Notes under the pieces: model-generated
The model's database searches: none
Seen by the model: only the letters and a program-made list of their open reading frames with translations
Told to the model about the DNA's origin: nothing
Position numbers and translations under genes: made by a program
Shown: positions 1-6,585 of the stretch, piece after piece
How positions within the stretch are numbered: position 1 is the stretch's first letter
How the letters are laid out: the number at the start of each line of letters is the position of its first letter
DNA from: Candidatus Goldiibacteriota bacterium HGW-Goldbacteria-1
Lineage (GTDB): Bacteria; Oederibacteriota; PGYV01
Direction of reading: 5' to 3'
DNA length: 18,801 nt
NCBI GenBank assembly: GCA_002839855.1
Contig: PGYV01000005.1
Coordinates: forward strand, 1-18,801

Positions 1-274
1 CCGTCATGTGAGGGTACAAAGCGTAGTTCTGGAAAACCATGGCTATGTCGCGGTCTTTTGGCGGAATGTCATTTACAAGTTTGTCGTCAATGTACATTTC
101 ACCGGATGTTATTTCTTCAAGGCCCGCTATCATCCTTAATGTGGTGGTCTTTCCGCAGCCTGACGGCCCTACAAGGATTAAAAATTCCTTGTCTTCACAT
201 ACAATGTTCGCGTCCTTAACAGCTGTCACGTTTCCGTACTTTTTCCAGATGTTTTTTAATACAACTCTTGCCAT
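1..274 (-). CDS. ABC transporter ATP-binding protein, MalK/UgpC/MsmX type (partial, N-terminal part)
   Basis: This is the first 91 codons of an ABC ATPase that runs off the left edge. Visible motifs are the Walker A loop GPSGCGKTT at residues 36-44 and the Q-loop segment [10 protein letters not shown] at 81-90. The latter wording is typical of the ATPases that energise carbohydrate importers (MalK, UgpC, MsmX). The signature motif, Walker B and the C-terminal regulatory OB-like domain lie outside the window, so neither substrate nor regulation can be read. The ATG at 272-274 is supported by a GGAGGT ribosome site seven bases upstream (minus strand, 281-286) and by a near-consensus promoter further up. 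Such ATPases are cytoplasmic and pair with two membrane permeases and a binding protein, none of which is visible here. A carbohydrate importer is the family expectation, not something shown. Confidence 0.93.
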   Translation of the reverse strand, partial: MARVVLKNIWKKYGNVTAVKDANIVCEDKEFLILVGPSGCGKTTTLRMIAGLEEITSGEMYIDDKLVNDIPPKDRDIAMVFQNYALYPHMT

Positions 275-357
275 AAATAGACCTCCACGAGGATTTTTTA
301 GATCTGACGGGCAGAAGCCTTAAACTCATTCCAACACCCGCAAGAAAATTTGATAGT

Positions 358-386
358 ATAATAACACTTTATAAGTATTGTGTCAA
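358..386 (-). promoter_or_regulatory. Sigma-70-type promoter for the ABC ATPase gene
   Basis: Read on the minus strand, there is a perfect -35 box TTGACA (381-386), a 17-base spacer and a -10 box TATTAT (358-363). Transcription would start near 351 and leave a leader of roughly 75 bases before the ATG at 274. This is the best promoter match in the window. Confidence 0.8.
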
Positions 387-404
387 ATAGTTAGGCGGAA
401 AGAC

Positions 405-468
405 GGCAGCTAAGCAGCTAGGCAGCTAGGCAGCTCGGAGGGTCAGAGGGTCAGAGGGTCAGAGGGTC
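405..468. repeat. 8-bp tandem repeat array (GGCAGCTA x4, then AGAGGGTC x4)
   Basis: Eight consecutive 8-base units are visible. The first four are GGCAGCTA-like (405-436, with variants AGCAGCTA and GGCAGCTC). The next four are GGAGGGTC or AGAGGGTC (437-468). The period stays at 8 when the unit changes. A shorter array of nearly the same first unit lies just after the neighbouring lipoprotein gene (1511-1538). Related 8-base units recur at 18497-18528. No protein or RNA function is apparent. Confidence 0.85.
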
Positions 469-684
469 GGTTTAGTAATGGTAGCCGCACCCTTTAGGGT
501 GCGTTGTTTAATGTTATTCCCTGTCCTTGTAAGGGACGTGCTCCCGCGCGTCCCGTGTATTTGATTTATATAATCATAAAAAATACAAATAACAAAACCC
601 GGACAGCGCAGGAGCGCTATCCCTACAAATACATAAACATAACTGCACAACACAAAAAACATATTATCCCCCGGTAAAAAACAT
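469..684. other. Gene-free spacer with three GC-rich hairpins
   Basis: I see no credible gene here. Three inverted repeats stand out. CGCACCC-TTTA-GGGTGCG (486-503) is a perfect 7-bp stem. GGGACG/CGTCCC (533-538 and 549-554) has a 10-base loop. GGACAGCGC/GCGCTATCC (601-609 and 614-622) has one mismatch and a 4-base loop. None is followed by a T-run, so they are not ordinary intrinsic terminators. The flanking text resembles, in part inverted, the hairpin cassettes at 18551-18650, which suggests one dispersed family. Confidence 0.6.
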
Positions 685-697
685 GGTATATTATACC
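685..697. promoter_or_regulatory. Perfect 6-bp palindrome upstream of the CBM9-like lipoprotein gene
   Basis: GGTATA-T-TATACC is a perfect inverted repeat with a one-base centre, 24 bases before the start codon. It overlaps an AT-rich stretch (TATATT, 687-692) that could act as a -10 box, although the matching -35 position (TTATCC, 664-669) is poor. It may be an operator overlapping the promoter, or simply a chance feature of an AT-rich -10 region. Confidence 0.3.
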
Positions 698-720
698 TAA
701 TTAAATTTCAGGAGGCGTTT

Positions 721-1506
721 ATGAAAAGAATAGCCTTAATAATAGCATCGGCAATACTCCTTGTTTCCTGCGCTGCCAACAAGGGCATAACCGTAAGGGA
801 CGACCGCGGCAATTTCACTGTGCCCCTTACAAAACCATCTTACAATTATACCATCTCCGGATCCGACAAGGTTTACACGCAGTCATCCTGCGGGGATAAA
901 AGAACAGCGCCGGACAACAAACCTGTTGTTTACGCTTCCCCGGTTCAGGACATAATAATTGACGGGATAAAAAATGAAATTTTTTCCACTGAGCCCGTCA
1001 CAATAACATCCAAAAACGGCGATTCCGTAATATATTTAGGCACCGGCAGCGGCGGGCTTTATGTGTTCGCGGACATTACGGATAAAACACCGGGCATGAA
1101 TAACAACAAAGGCAAAGATATTAAAAACGGCGACGCGCTTGAAATTATATTTTCCACCGCGCTTCCCGAACCCAACCGCACCATATTGGGCGTCCACGAC
1201 CACAGGGTTGCCATTAAAGCTTCGGAAAATCCTGAAGGTTACAGTTATAGCCTTGATGCGCCTCTTGACCGCGGGAAGTATTTTTATAAAAAGAACAAAA
1301 GCGGCTATACCCTTGAAGCCATTATCCCCTGGCATAATTTCAAAGTGGGCTGCCTTTGCGGAATAAAAAACAGAAACCTTTCATTTGATATAGCGGTAAT
1401 AGACGCGGATAAAAATTCCCTGCCTGTTAAGATATATCCATGGTCAAAGAAAGACGATTACAGGGTAAACCCGTCAAGATGGGGATATGTTTTTATAAGG
1501 CTTTAA
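721..1506 (+). CDS. Lipoprotein with a CBM9-like (DOMON-fold) domain
   Basis: The 261-residue protein begins with a lipoprotein signal peptide: a charged MKR, a hydrophobic stretch, then the lipobox LVSC with the acylated cysteine at 17. Residue +2 is Ala, which in proteobacterial rules favours the outer membrane. Residues 69-261 look like a carbohydrate-binding family 9 domain: a DG-x-x-x-E opening (81-86), LYVFADITDKTP (113-124), GDALEIIF (137-144), YTLEAIIPW (196-204), FDIAVIDAD (222-230) and a terminal DPSRWG-like NPSRWGYVFI (250-259). CBM9-like modules often occur at the ends of secreted hydrolases, but no catalytic domain is present here. A GGAGG site (711-715) sets the start. It is the only convincing plus-strand gene in the window and stands between two arrays of related 8-bp repeats. 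The ligand is unknown. A role in sugar sensing or surface binding is inference. Confidence 0.82.
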   Translation: MKRIALIIASAILLVSCAANKGITVRDDRGNFTVPLTKPSYNYTISGSDKVYTQSSCGDKRTAPDNKPVVYASPVQDIIIDGIKNEIFSTEPVTITSKNGDSVIYLGTGSGGLYVFADITDKTPGMNNNKGKDIKNGDALEIIFSTALPEPNRTILGVHDHRVAIKASENPEGYSYSLDAPLDRGKYFYKKNKSGYTLEAIIPWHNFKVGCLCGIKNRNLSFDIAVIDADKNSLPVKIYPWSKKDDYRVNPSRWGYVFIRL

Positions 1507-1510
1507 GGAC

Positions 1511-1538
1511 GGCGGCTGGGCAGCTGGGCAGCTGGGCA
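1511..1538. repeat. 8-bp tandem repeat array (GGCAGCTG, about 3.5 units)
   Basis: GGCGGCTG, GGCAGCTG, GGCAGCTG and GGCA follow one another immediately after the lipoprotein stop codon. The unit differs from that at 405-436 by one base, so near-identical arrays flank the gene on both sides. Confidence 0.8.
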
Positions 1539-1726
1539 AAATTAAGGCAACCGGCGGCTCGGCGGAGGATTTGGGTTTGGCAGACGCGGGTCTTTCCAGG
1601 CCGTCGCAACAAAAAATCTGCTATAGCGGAGCTGGCAGCCCGCGCGGTTTGTATTTTAAACACAGTGTTTTAAGCTATAGCGAAACATTATTTTAAAGTT
1701 TTCGCTTATGCTTATTGCTTAACTGC
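1539..1726. other. Spacer between convergent genes, possible weak transcription end
   Basis: No gene is seen. AGACGCGGGTCTT (1582-1594) is the exact reverse complement of part of the hairpin cassette at 18566-18578. GCTATAGCG occurs twice (1620-1628 and 1674-1682), and CTATAGC again at 1727-1733 over the stop codon of the next gene. AGCGAAA/TTTCGCT (1679-1685 and 1700-1706) could form a stem with a 14-base loop, and AAACAC-A-GTGTTT (1658-1670) a smaller one. Neither has a good T-run, so a terminator function for the minus-strand operon is only a possibility. Confidence 0.4.
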
Positions 1727-3472
1727 CTATAGCTTAAACTTTTTTATGCCCAGCTGCAGTCTTTCCGCTTCTTTCAAAACATCCGATACTTTTATCTTTT
1801 TAAGGCAGTCATAATGGCCGTACCTGCACTGCTTTTCAAAGCACGGCGAGCAGTCAATATCTGAAGAAATTACGCGTGATTTTTCTGACAACGGCCCTGT
1901 CCACTGATATGAAGTAGAGCCGAATATTGCCAGAAGCGGTACGTTCAAACCGTCGGCTATGTGCATTAAACCGCTGTCATTGCCCGCAAAAAACAATCCA
2001 TTTTTTATAACCGCGGTTATTTCCTTAAGGTTTGTCCTGCCCCTTAAATCAATTATCCTTTTATCATCAACCGAAAATTCAAATTCCCTGTCCATTGGCG
2101 TCCCTGCCAGCGCTATTTTCAGGCCCCTGTGCCTTTTTAACAGCGCGCGTGCCAGGTCCGCCCACCTGTCCAGCGGCCACATCTTAGCAGGCCCGTACAT
2201 TACAAACGGCGCAAGCACGCAGTATTTTGTATTCTTTAATATTCCAAATTTATGAAGCGCGGCCTTTTCTTCTGAACTGTCCGTAAATATTTCCTGACGG
2301 GCTGCAGAAAAATCAAAAGAAGGCGACAGCAGGTACAATATCTGTTTAAATTCTTCCGTTATGTGCAGCGCGGCGTGTTTTTTATCGCGTTTATACCTTA
2401 AATTAAGAAACAGCCCGTCTTCGGCAAAGCCCGCCCTTTTCTTAATTGACGCCCTTTTAAGCATAATACCGGACGACAGCGAAGGCGTAAATGCGGCGGC
2501 GCAGTTTACATTTTCTTTTTTTACCGCCGTTACCGCGGCTTTTACCGACGCGGAATCATTTTTATCAAATACTATAAGTTTATCTATATCGGGGTTATTT
2601 TCAAAAACAGGCGCACCGCCTTTATCCGACAACACCACAACTTTTTTAAACAGCATTTTAGCGGGCTTAATCATTGCCGTAAACATTACCGCGTCGCCTA
2701 TCCAGTTGGGCGACCTTAAAAGTATCCCCTGCCCTTTGCCTTTTTTGCGCTCTTCCCACATCTTTGAAAACTTCACAAATTCAGAAAAACCGCTGTACAC
2801 ACACAGGATAAACCCCTGCAAACCGTCTGCAAACCCCGCTTTTAAAAAATACATCCTGAAAAACTTTATAAAGGGAGATAATACCATTCTAAGTAACAGG
2901 AATTTTTTCTGTTTTGCCTCTGCCTGAAGGGTGGTGTAGGTGTTAAGTTTGGAAAAATACGAAGTGCTGTCCGGATATGAATAGTGATAAAGCGGGGCGT
3001 CTATCCTGCCGGGCGCCCCGTTTAATTTTATGCTTTCGTGTATTGTCCTGCCGTCATATCCGCCGGATTTCTTCTTAAACAGCCTAAGCTGATAATCTTT
3101 GCCCCATCCGCAGTGCTTTATCTGCCTGCCAAGGAAAAAAGTATCCCTTTTTATAACATATCCGGGCACAACAGTATTTTTAATTTTGCTTTTTATCTCT
3201 TCCGCCAGCGCCGGCGATACTTCTTCATCCGCGTCAATTACAAACACCCATTCATATTTTGATTTTGACAGGCAGAATTGTTTGATATCCGAAAAGCCGG
3301 AAAAAGTTTTTTTATAAACGCGCGAAGTGAATTTACGGGCTATTTTTTCCGTTTGATCGGTTGTCCTGGAATCAAGCGTGACTATTATTTCATCCGCAAA
3401 AGAAAGGCTTTTTAAGCAGCGCGCGATATTTGCCTCTTCGTTAAACGCCGTTATGTTGGCAGATATTTTCAT
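1727..3472 (-). CDS. Two-domain glycosyltransferase: GT2 (WaaE/KdtX-like) fused to GT9 heptosyltransferase (WaaF-like)
   Basis: This 581-residue protein joins two enzymes usually encoded separately. Residues 1-245 form a GT2 domain like the LPS-core glucosyltransferases WaaE/KdtX: TAFNEEANI (8-16), the metal-binding DADEE (80-84), GWGKDYQLRLF (122-132), IHESI (144-148) and LYHYS (161-165), then an amphipathic tail (about 208-240). After a short basic linker (KGKGQG, 244-249) comes a GT9 domain (249-581) like heptosyltransferase II: RSPNWIGDAV (253-262), GPAKMWPLDRW (427-437), FAGNDSGLMHIA (495-506), IFGST (516-520) and a cysteine pattern C541, C544, C549, C556 common in this family. The ATG is one base past the previous stop, with GGAG at 3477-3480. 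It is the last gene of the lipid A/core operon. The likely role is adding a hexose and a heptose to the inner core at the cytoplasmic face. Donors and acceptors are not proven. Confidence 0.88.
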   Translation of the reverse strand: MKISANITAFNEEANIARCLKSLSFADEIIVTLDSRTTDQTEKIARKFTSRVYKKTFSGFSDIKQFCLSKSKYEWVFVIDADEEVSPALAEEIKSKIKNTVVPGYVIKRDTFFLGRQIKHCGWGKDYQLRLFKKKSGGYDGRTIHESIKLNGAPGRIDAPLYHYSYPDSTSYFSKLNTYTTLQAEAKQKKFLLLRMVLSPFIKFFRMYFLKAGFADGLQGFILCVYSGFSEFVKFSKMWEERKKGKGQGILLRSPNWIGDAVMFTAMIKPAKMLFKKVVVLSDKGGAPVFENNPDIDKLIVFDKNDSASVKAAVTAVKKENVNCAAAFTPSLSSGIMLKRASIKKRAGFAEDGLFLNLRYKRDKKHAALHITEEFKQILYLLSPSFDFSAARQEIFTDSSEEKAALHKFGILKNTKYCVLAPFVMYGPAKMWPLDRWADLARALLKRHRGLKIALAGTPMDREFEFSVDDKRIIDLRGRTNLKEITAVIKNGLFFAGNDSGLMHIADGLNVPLLAIFGSTSYQWTGPLSEKSRVISSDIDCSPCFEKQCRYGHYDCLKKIKVSDVLKEAERLQLGIKKFKL

Positions 3473-3473
3473 G

Positions 3474-4526
3474 CTACTCCGGATGGTGATGGGCGGAAAT
3501 ATGGGTTCTTATGCTTTCCAGAACTTTGCTTACAGGTACAGAATCAACCGCACCGTCAAGAGTGGACAGCACTTCATGGCCCGTGCCTGACGGTTTGTTA
3601 TTTTCCGGATCCCCGCCCCCCCATATGGCAATCACATTTGTAAACGGCGCGGCAAGGTGCATATAATCGGTCTCGTTTGTCACAAAACACGAAAGATACC
3701 TTGAAACCGCGGCAATTTTCATATAATCATAAGTTTCTGCATCCACGCATTTATTCTTTGTTATATGCATAAATTCCTTAAACATACCCGACTCTTCTTT
3801 ATGATGAAACGCGATAACCGTGCAGTTTTCCTGCTCCGTTAAAATTGAAACCACCTGTGAAAATTTATTAAAAGACCACCTTTTGTTGCGGTCGTGGCAG
3901 GTGGGATGAATGCCTATTACCGGCCTTTCGCAGTTGATATTTTTTTCCTGAATAAACCGCGCGGCATACTGCTTGTCTTCCTGTGAGATTCTTAAGCGCG
4001 GGTTAAAGTCATACGAATTGGCGCCGATGTAGCGTACAAGGCTCATGTATTTAATTATCTTGTGCTGAAGCTGCCCTATCGTCCTTAAAGAAAGGTTATA
4101 CACCGAATTAAACAGCTTGTCCGGTTTTTTTGGCTCTGTGGTAAGTTTTGCTTTTGCCGTAATAACCAGGCCAAAAAATATTTTATAAAAGAAAGCGTCT
4201 TCAAAACATATAAACAGGTCATATTTTTCCCTGCACACTTCATACATGGATTTTAAAAGTGTTTTTATTCCGGTGGATTTGACAAAACTTACGGCCGGGC
4301 AGGCAGATGCTATTTTTTTAGCCCCGTCAGTTGTAATTACGGTTATTTCGCCTTCGGGCGCAAGGGCTTCTTTAAGGGCGTTAAGCGCCGGCGTGGCAAG
4401 AATAAAATCTTCAATATGGCGCGGCGCGAATATAATCACCCTTTTCATCTCTTTAAGGTTAAGTTGCTTGGGATGAGTTATTTTCATCTTCTCTTTGGCT
4501 TTTTTATAATCAAAAACCTTTGCCAT
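3474..4526 (-). CDS. Divergent GT9 (heptosyltransferase-like) protein
   Basis: The 350-residue protein has the overall GT9 plan: an N-terminal Rossmann-like start (VIIFAPRHIEDFILATPAL, residues 30-48) in which the usual Gly-Asp is Glu-Asp, a middle donor-site segment IGIHPTCHDRNKRWSFNKF (204-222), and a C-terminal block with TNETDYMHLAAP (283-294) and IWGGGD (301-306). In standard members the last block reads NDTG-x-x-H, so here Asp becomes Glu and Gly becomes Asp. The C-terminal cysteine cluster of its two neighbours is absent. An extra 25-residue N-terminal segment rich in Lys precedes the fold. The start overlaps the previous stop by one base (TAATG), which indicates translational coupling inside the core operon. 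It may transfer a different sugar or act on a different acceptor. A catalytically weakened or structural role is also possible. Confidence 0.8.
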   Translation of the reverse strand: MAKVFDYKKAKEKMKITHPKQLNLKEMKRVIIFAPRHIEDFILATPALNALKEALAPEGEITVITTDGAKKIASACPAVSFVKSTGIKTLLKSMYEVCREKYDLFICFEDAFFYKIFFGLVITAKAKLTTEPKKPDKLFNSVYNLSLRTIGQLQHKIIKYMSLVRYIGANSYDFNPRLRISQEDKQYAARFIQEKNINCERPVIGIHPTCHDRNKRWSFNKFSQVVSILTEQENCTVIAFHHKEESGMFKEFMHITKNKCVDAETYDYMKIAAVSRYLSCFVTNETDYMHLAAPFTNVIAIWGGGDPENNKPSGTGHEVLSTLDGAVDSVPVSKVLESIRTHISAHHHPE

Positions 4527-5488
4527 TAATTACCGCCGTTTTTGCCGCGGATAAAAGCAGAAATCTTTGCCGATATCCCTTCCGCGGTTATTTTCTTCAT
4601 GCATTCAAAGGTGCCTATAGGGCATTTATTTCCGCCATGAAGGCTGCATGGCCTGCACGCAAGGCTTCTTTGAAATATTGAAAATACAGGCCGTGTAATA
4701 AAACCGAATTCACTTACGGTGGGTCCTAAAAATATAAAAGCCGGAATGCCGTTCATTGCCGCGGCATGCGCGGCAACAGTATCATTTCCTATAAACAAAT
4801 CCGTTTTTCCCGTTTCCCTTACCATCTGAACAAGCGAAGTTTTCCCTATTAAGTTCTTTATCTTCCCGCCTTTAATATATAGTATCGGGTCATTTTTTGC
4901 AACCTCGTCTTTTACCCCGGTAATTGTTATGGAACTTATTTTTTTGTCCATGGCAAGCAGTTTAACAAGGCTTCCGTAATACGGCCACCTTTTCAGCGGC
5001 CACCTTGCGCCGGTATGTATAAGCACCTTTATTTTATCCTTTTTCTTTACGCGGGGCGCTAAAAAAGCGCCGTTTAAATACTTATCCGGTATGACGCCTT
5101 TAAGCGCGTTTAAATACCTGCGCGCAACCGGTGTGTTTTTGCCAAAGTACAGTTTGAAAAGGACAAAAACCCTTCTTGCGATAATGTCTTTGGAATATGT
5201 TTTCTTTATATCAGCTTTAAGCGCAGACGCAATAGCCCCTGATTTGGGATTATTCTGAATATCTATGACAGCGCCATATTTTATTTCATGAAGTTCTTTA
5301 ATCAGCGCGCCAAGCCCGCCCTTTTGCAGCCTGAAAATCTTATCCGCGCCAAGCTGTCCGGCTAAATCAGCAAACTGCGCTTTGACCGCCATGTGCACTT
5401 CACAGCCCGCGTCTTTTAACGCCTTAACGGTTTTATGCGCGGCAAGAATATCGCCGGCGGAACTTAAACGGATAAGAAGTACTTTCAT
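4526..5488 (-). CDS. ADP-heptose:LPS heptosyltransferase family protein (GT9)
   Basis: At 320 residues this is close to the usual length of WaaC/WaaF proteins. The N-terminal acceptor-domain motif is IRLSSAGDILAA (6-17). The donor-binding half has IHTGARWPLKRWPYYG (157-172), IGNDTVAAHAAA (233-244) and FLGPT (253-257). The conserved cysteine cluster C278, C281, C289, C296 follows. GT9 enzymes add L-glycero-D-manno-heptose from ADP-heptose to Kdo-lipid A or to the first heptose at the cytoplasmic side of the inner membrane. The gene begins in an ATGA overlap with the end of lpxK and ends in a TAATG overlap with the next GT9 gene. Whether it is heptosyltransferase I or II cannot be decided from motifs alone. 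Its position directly after lpxK makes an early core step likely. Confidence 0.87.
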   Translation of the reverse strand: MKVLLIRLSSAGDILAAHKTVKALKDAGCEVHMAVKAQFADLAGQLGADKIFRLQKGGLGALIKELHEIKYGAVIDIQNNPKSGAIASALKADIKKTYSKDIIARRVFVLFKLYFGKNTPVARRYLNALKGVIPDKYLNGAFLAPRVKKKDKIKVLIHTGARWPLKRWPYYGSLVKLLAMDKKISSITITGVKDEVAKNDPILYIKGGKIKNLIGKTSLVQMVRETGKTDLFIGNDTVAAHAAAMNGIPAFIFLGPTVSEFGFITRPVFSIFQRSLACRPCSLHGGNKCPIGTFECMKKITAEGISAKISAFIRGKNGGN

Positions 5489-6585
5489 CCTATTTTCAGC
5501 CTTTTTTCAAGTTCTTTTGAGTTTTTAATAAGCATCCCTATTTTAAGCGCGTAAACCCTTTTGTCGGTTATAAATTTTCTGTTTATTTTAACTTCATCCT
5601 TTTCCGTTGTAATTAAATACTGCGTGCCGGTCCTTTCAAGAAGGCCCATAAAACCCTGCAGTTCTTTTTTTGTAAACCTGTGATGGTCGCGGAACCTTAT
5701 GCTTAACATGATATCCGCACCAAGCGCTTTAATTGTCTTTTCAAAACCTTCCGGATTGCCCAGGCTGGAAAACAGCATGACTTTTTTCCCGGATATAAAA
5801 TTCAACCCTTCTTTATCCCCGTTTATTATATTGTAAAAATATTTAGGGTTATGTTCGGCTTCAAACACTTTTATATTTCTGTTCAGCGCGGATATTTTGT
5901 CGCTAAGTTTTATAACTTTATTATAATCATCAGCCAGGTTTACGTTGGTAATGACAACCGTATCCGCCTGTTTTAACGCCTTAAACGGCTCGCGTAAAAT
6001 ACCTGCAGGAAAAAGATTTCCGTTGCCCGCGGGGTCAAGCGCGTTTACAAGTACCACGTTATGCTGTTTTTCCATTAAATCCCTTTTCTGAAAACCGTCA
6101 TCCAGAAGGATAAAATCCGGATTAAACCGCGCCATCGCGTAATCAATACCTTTTAATTTATTGCCGCTTACCACCACTTTGGCGCCGGGTATAGCCCTGG
6201 CAATCATATACGCTTCGTCGCCTGCATAAAGGCTGTTTAACAGTATTTTCTCGCCGTCAGAAACCAGTTCAATATTTTTATTTTTTCTGCGCTTATAACC
6301 TTTTTCAACAATAACAAGGTTTTTGCCGTTCTTTATTATTTTCTTCCCTATCTCTTCCGCAAAAGGCGTTTTTCCCGTGCCGCCAACCGTAATATTGCCC
6401 ACTGATATTACCTTTCTCCCGAACTGTTTTTTCTTTATTAATCCCGAACCTGTTATTATATTTTTTATTGAAAGCCCGATATAATACAGAAAAGAAACAA
6501 ACAGAAGAAATACCAAAAACAAAAACTGCGGCAGTGTTTTTTTCCCTTTAGATACTGCCTTAGCCCAAAAAGTATCAACGCCCAT
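5485..6585 (-). CDS. lpxK: Tetraacyldisaccharide 4'-kinase LpxK
   Basis: LpxK phosphorylates the 4' position of the lipid A disaccharide-1-phosphate to give lipid IVA, at the cytoplasmic face of the inner membrane. The 366-residue protein has the expected N-terminal hydrophobic segment (about 20-40), which anchors the enzyme, followed by SVGNITVGGTGKTP (61-74), an ATP-binding P-loop with the family wording. DDGFQKRDL (162-170) corresponds to the conserved DDGFQHR motif, with Lys in place of His. LFPAGILREP (191-200) is also typical. The start overlaps the end of kdtA by 11 bases, and the stop overlaps the next GT9 gene as ATGA. The position between kdtA and core glycosyltransferases fits its step. 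Confidence 0.95.
   Translation of the reverse strand: MGVDTFWAKAVSKGKKTLPQFLFLVFLLFVSFLYYIGLSIKNIITGSGLIKKKQFGRKVISVGNITVGGTGKTPFAEEIGKKIIKNGKNLVIVEKGYKRRKNKNIELVSDGEKILLNSLYAGDEAYMIARAIPGAKVVVSGNKLKGIDYAMARFNPDFILLDDGFQKRDLMEKQHNVVLVNALDPAGNGNLFPAGILREPFKALKQADTVVITNVNLADDYNKVIKLSDKISALNRNIKVFEAEHNPKYFYNIINGDKEGLNFISGKKVMLFSSLGNPEGFEKTIKALGADIMLSIRFRDHHRFTKKELQGFMGLLERTGTQYLITTEKDEVKINRKFITDKRVYALKIGMLIKNSKELEKRLKIG

Noticed and set aside
39-323. 94-codon plus-strand open frame at the left edge
   Set aside because: It lies opposite the ABC ATPase gene, which has clear Walker A and Q-loop motifs. The plus-strand product has no recognisable domain.
405-468. CRISPR array
   Set aside because: The units are 8 bases in direct tandem with no spacers, and no cas gene is present.
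459-662. 67-codon minus-strand open frame
   Set aside because: It runs through the hairpin repeats, has no convincing ribosome site, and its text reflects the repeats rather than a protein family.
2361-2927. 188-codon plus-strand open frame
   Set aside because: Shadow of the GT2-GT9 fusion gene on the opposite strand. The minus-strand frame keeps both sets of motifs.
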